Shown piece by piece: positions 49,164 through 51,180 of a DNA stretch of 51,180 nucleotides. The notes beneath the pieces are model-generated. The model was not told the DNA's origin. It saw only the letters and a program-made list of their open reading frames with translations, and ran no database searches. Within the stretch, counting starts at the first letter, position 1. Each line of letters opens with the position of its first letter. Made by a program: the position numbers and the translations under genes. Source of the DNA: a virus; the IMG/VR virus record IMGVR_UViG_3300027909_000028, positions 1 to 51,180 of that record, one strand, 5' to 3'.

Positions 49164-49636
49164 TGACAAGTACATAAGGACCGAGCCGGTCAGGTAATGC
49201 GGGTCTTGCTACTTGGTCGTGTGCTTGGTCACGAACTTAGTCGCGAAAGCCACGACCTCCTCGTGTGCGTAGCGCTTGACGCCCTTCGCACCCTTCACGA
49301 TGAGCCCGTTCCGATCGTAGTTGTACATCATCTGCGGGCGGACGGTGCGCTCGGATCCCAGGACCTCGAACACCGTGTTGATCACCGAGTGAATCTGGTA
49401 CGGGCTGACGGTCTCCGGGAGCGCCTCGACGACCTCCCGCACCAAACCCTCGATGTCAGTGACCTCGCCGACCACCGCTGCCGGGGTCTCGTCGATCATG
49501 GTGTTCTCCGTGCCGTCGATCTCCGCCATCTCGTCCACAGACTCCACGGTCAGGTTCTCGTTCATGACAGTTCCCTTCGTTTTGGTGAGGTTGGGTTTGA
49601 AACGAACTGCCCGGCTCGGTTCTTATGTACTTGTCA
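49164..49636. repeat. 26-bp inverted repeat enclosing the 49209-49565 gene
   Basis: The segments 49164-49189 (TGACAAGTACATAAGG then ACCGAGCCGG) and 49611-49636 (CCGGCTCGGT then TCTTATGTACTTGTCA) are inverted copies identical at 25 of 26 positions. They flank the coding region by about 20 bases downstream and 46 bases upstream, so the mRNA could close on itself. Confidence 0.88.
49209..49565 (-). CDS. PQM-Y-Y family protein, right-end paralog
   Basis: 118 residues with acidic N-terminus (ESVDEMAEIDGTENTMIDET) and the shared block SPYQIHSVINTVFEVLGSER plus VRPQMMYNYDRNGLIVKGA, then a basic helix (VVAFATKFVTKHTTK). It is clearly paralogous to 719-1048 and related to 42591-43091. ATG at 49565 follows GAAGGGAACTGTC. 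Codon use is strongly G/C-ended. Enclosed by a 26-bp inverted repeat. Function unknown. Confidence 0.78.
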   Translation of the reverse strand: MNENLTVESVDEMAEIDGTENTMIDETPAAVVGEVTDIEGLVREVVEALPETVSPYQIHSVINTVFEVLGSERTVRPQMMYNYDRNGLIVKGAKGVKRYAHEEVVAFATKFVTKHTTK

Positions 49637-49677
49637 AGTTACGCGCCGGGAGAGGTATCGAGCCTCTCCGCGGCCGT

Positions 49678-49980
49678 CTAGAATGTTCGAACTACTACGG
49701 TACGTCCTGCCCTCGTACCTAGCTGTCCGATCCGCCTAGACTCGGTTTGTGTTGCAACTCTACACCCAGTCTCTTTGTGTGCGATCGCCTTCACCATGTC
49801 TAGCACTCTGGATCGGCTATCTCCTGGGTGTCGTCGTAGCTCTGCCCAGTCTTGACGTACTCGAGGATCGCGGAGGACTCGTCCTCCCTTGCGTACGTCG
49901 CGCTTGGTGGGAACTACGACATTGTGACGCATCAGGTGTGCTAGAGCACGTTCCCTGAGTACGTCTTTGAGTGCGGACAT
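49678..49980 (-). CDS. Basic protein of unknown function
   Basis: 100 residues, Arg-rich (VPTKRDVRKGGRVLRDPRVR, then DWAELRRHPGDSRSRVLDMV), predicted helical with a beta end (GRTVVVRTF). ATG at 49980 directly follows CACGGAAGGAGGAGCG. Likely nucleic-acid binding. First gene behind the promoter at 50046. Confidence 0.7.
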   Translation of the reverse strand: MSALKDVLRERALAHLMRHNVVVPTKRDVRKGGRVLRDPRVRQDWAELRRHPGDSRSRVLDMVKAIAHKETGCRVATQTESRRIGQLGTRAGRTVVVRTF

Positions 49981-50045
49981 CGCTCCTCCTTCCGTGTGAG
50001 GTTAGGTGCTAGGGAGTGCGCCCACTCTTTGCTTGCTACCTATAG

Positions 50046-50074
50046 TATATAGCAGCCCCCCTAGGGGGCTTCAA
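50046..50074 (-). promoter_or_regulatory. Leftward promoter with conserved upstream block
   Basis: Minus strand TTGAAG (50074-50069), a 17-base spacer holding the palindrome CCCCCTAGGGGG, and TATATA (50051-50046; TATACT lies two bases further). Upstream AAAAGATCTTCAAAAATCC, then CCGACCATCTTGAAG parallels the promoter at 47159. Confidence 0.75.
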
Positions 50075-50207
50075 GATGGTCGGATAGGTGGATTTTTGAA
50101 GATCTTTTGCACACACCCTTCCGGTTTGGTTAGGGACCTTGGTAAACAAAACCCCTAAACGCGTACACACCGCCCACAGGGCCGGGGTCTTGCTTTGGAT
50201 CTCCGTG

Positions 50208-50237
50208 GATAGGAGAGGAGTTACCTCCTCTCCTATC
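50208..50237 (-). terminator. Strong intergenic hairpin, terminator-like
   Basis: Perfect 13-bp stem GATAGGAGAGGAG (50208-50220) / CTCCTCTCCTATC (50225-50237) with a 4-base loop, eight bases after the stop at 50246. No T run. Between here and 50075 I see no gene, only the upstream block of the next promoter and TGGTAAACAAAACCCCTAAA. Confidence 0.65.
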
Positions 50238-50245
50238 CTGACCTA

Positions 50246-50440
50246 CTAGTCGTCCGTCGGACTAGTGTGTCGGTACTTCTTGGAGTACGGTAGGAGTTCC
50301 TCGATCAGGTTGTCCACGAGGTCTACCGTGGTCCAGAACAACGGTTGTGGTTCGGAACCTTTGGGTCCATCGGTCGTCTTGACGACGATGTCTCCTGGGG
50401 TTCCGGTTGTGTTGTCCGGTTCCACGACGTAGTGACCCAT
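50246..50440 (-). CDS. Small protein of unknown function
   Basis: 64 residues from the ATG at 50440 with GAGGAAGGAGTAGTC in front; a longer frame would begin upstream of the promoter at 50496. MGHYVVEPDNTTGTPGDIVV, then GSEPQPLFWTTVDLVDNLIE and a Lys-rich end. First gene of the leftward half in the direction of transcription, so probably expressed early. Unknown function. Confidence 0.7.
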   Translation of the reverse strand: MGHYVVEPDNTTGTPGDIVVKTTDGPKGSEPQPLFWTTVDLVDNLIEELLPYSKKYRHTSPTDD

Positions 50441-50495
50441 GACTACTCCTTCCTCGGGGGCGATCTGGATCGCCCACTTTTTACTTCCTACCTCT

Positions 50496-50526
50496 ATTAT
50501 ATAGTAGCCCCCATAGAGGGCCACAA
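50496..50526 (-). promoter_or_regulatory. Leftward promoter
   Basis: Minus strand TTGTGG (50526-50521), then a 17-base spacer to TATATA (50503-50498) or 19 bases to TATAAT (50501-50496). Upstream AAAAAATTCCACC and GACGGACATCTTGTGG are diverged versions of the upstream block seen at 47159 and 50046. Drives the 50440 gene. Confidence 0.7.
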
Positions 50527-50602
50527 GATGTCCGTCAGGGTGGAATTTTTTCCCAGTCCGTCCCTGGAGAGTCGGCCCCCTGGTGGGTGAGGTATTACCT
50601 AT

Positions 50603-50632
50603 ATTATACTCTGGTTCACTGTGGGGAGTCAA
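50603..50632 (-). promoter_or_regulatory. Leftward promoter, near-consensus
   Basis: Minus strand TTGACT (50632-50627), an 18-base spacer and TATAAT (50608-50603). It is the closest match to the sigma-70 consensus in the window and fires into the right-end genes, so it is a candidate early promoter. Confidence 0.8.
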
Positions 50633-51180
50633 GAGGGTACTACCAAGGAAGATGTTACAGTTAGGAAACCTTACGGGTCAGAAGTCTTAGGGTGATTTAG
50701 GTTGTGTGATACTCAGGTAGTCCTTTGCTAGTGAGGTGATGTTAACCCCAGTAAGAACACGAGTTCCTAACAGACACGAGGGAAGGGTACCCTACTGACC
50801 GTTGGTCCGAGGGAGTGAGCTATAACATTAAGGAGGCTATTATATATCAGGTAAAGGTAAGGATATATAGGGATTTATACGGGTTTTCTGGATCGTTTAG
50901 AGTTCTCCCGGTATATACCGGCCTCTTTTATATATAAGCCTCAGCCTCAATTATACACGGCCCGTATAAACCAGTATATAACTCCCTAAAACCCCTAAGC
51001 GGTTCCACAAGCATACCCGGCCCCCCCCCCCGCAGGTTATATAGGGGTGCCTTTGCCTTGAACACTCCTCTGCCCGGGTTCCAGCCGGAACGAAGGCCGT
51101 GTGGTGCCTTTGGGGATCCCCTACGGGGGTCGGACCCCTGCACCGGCCTAGCGCTCCCTGTACGGACCCCTACACCCCCC
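50633..51180. other. Gene-free terminal region with nested inverted repeats
   Basis: About 550 bases without a convincing gene. AT-rich in the middle (several TATATA runs at 50838-50870 and 50927-50937). TTTATACGGG (50874-50883) / CCCGTATAAA (50961-50970) forms a perfect 10-bp inverted repeat around the 14-base palindrome CCGGTATATACCGG (50908-50921). An 11-base C run lies at 51021-51031 and a lone GCCGTGTGG at 51096. It could hold the replication origin or packaging site; neither can be proved here. Confidence 0.6.

Noticed and set aside
50928-51143. Minus-strand frame of 71 codons in the terminal region
   Set aside because: Starts inside TATATA-rich sequence with no ribosome binding site and runs through the poly-C tract; composition is not protein-like.
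1-51180. Lysogeny functions (integrase, repressor, attachment site)
   Set aside because: No recombinase or repressor-like gene was seen on either strand; the repeats present do not resemble attachment sites.
1-51180. Cohesive ends or direct terminal repeats at the two window ends
   Set aside because: The first and last bases show no shared direct repeat, and a single-stranded overhang cannot be seen in the sequence.

Overview
The window reads as a complete or nearly complete genome of a tailed, siphovirus-like bacteriophage, probably of an actinobacterial host. That inference rests on the moderately GC-rich coding sequence, frequent GTG and TTG starts, strong GGAGG ribosome binding sites, many tiny zinc-knuckle proteins, and tail and replication families common in actinobacteriophages. 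I see no integrase, excisionase or lysogeny repressor, so a lytic life style is likely. The host genus cannot be read from the sequence.

Layout. At the left end (1-1.4 kb) three small leftward genes precede a divergent control region. From 1.4 to 21.5 kb one long rightward operon carries the virion and lysis genes: small terminase, large terminase, portal, Mu-I type protease/scaffold, decoration protein, major capsid, connectors, tail terminator, tail tube, tail chaperones made by -1 frameshifting, tape measure, distal tail protein, fibre, a peptidase with a collagen-like tail, hub, His-rich collar fibre and a holin-like protein. A two-sided hairpin at 21.55 kb separates it from the leftward half (21.6-50.4 kb), which holds DNA metabolism and then many small unknown genes.

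DNA metabolism. The leftward half encodes an SNase-like nuclease, a RuvC-like resolvase, an HNH protein, a uracil-DNA-glycosylase/DNA polymerase I fusion, a primase-helicase, a DUF669-like ssDNA-binding protein, a Sak4-like ATPase, a Cas4/RecB-like nuclease and an SNF2-type helicase. Between polymerase and primase lies a full preQ0 pathway (FolE, QueD, QueE, QueC) with a DpdA-like transglycosylase and a MazG-like pyrophosphohydrolase. Together they predict that guanines in the phage DNA are replaced by 7-cyano-7-deazaguanine, a known anti-restriction strategy.

Non-coding layer. This is the most unusual part. Four leaders of small leftward genes fold as type II (stem II-open) hammerhead ribozymes: two with perfect core sequence (308-360, 610-669) and two with altered cores (45352-45398, 45849-45906). 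They would cut the polycistronic RNA just upstream of individual ribosome binding sites. Other small right-end genes carry two further families of leader hairpins with compensatory changes. A composite repeat (CCGTGTGG, then TTGTTAAACAA 31-34 bases later) occurs at eight or more places on both strands. A roughly 120-base structured element occurs three times. Two paralogous genes near opposite ends of the genome are each enclosed in a long inverted repeat. A set of leftward promoters shares an ATCTTGAA-type upstream motif.
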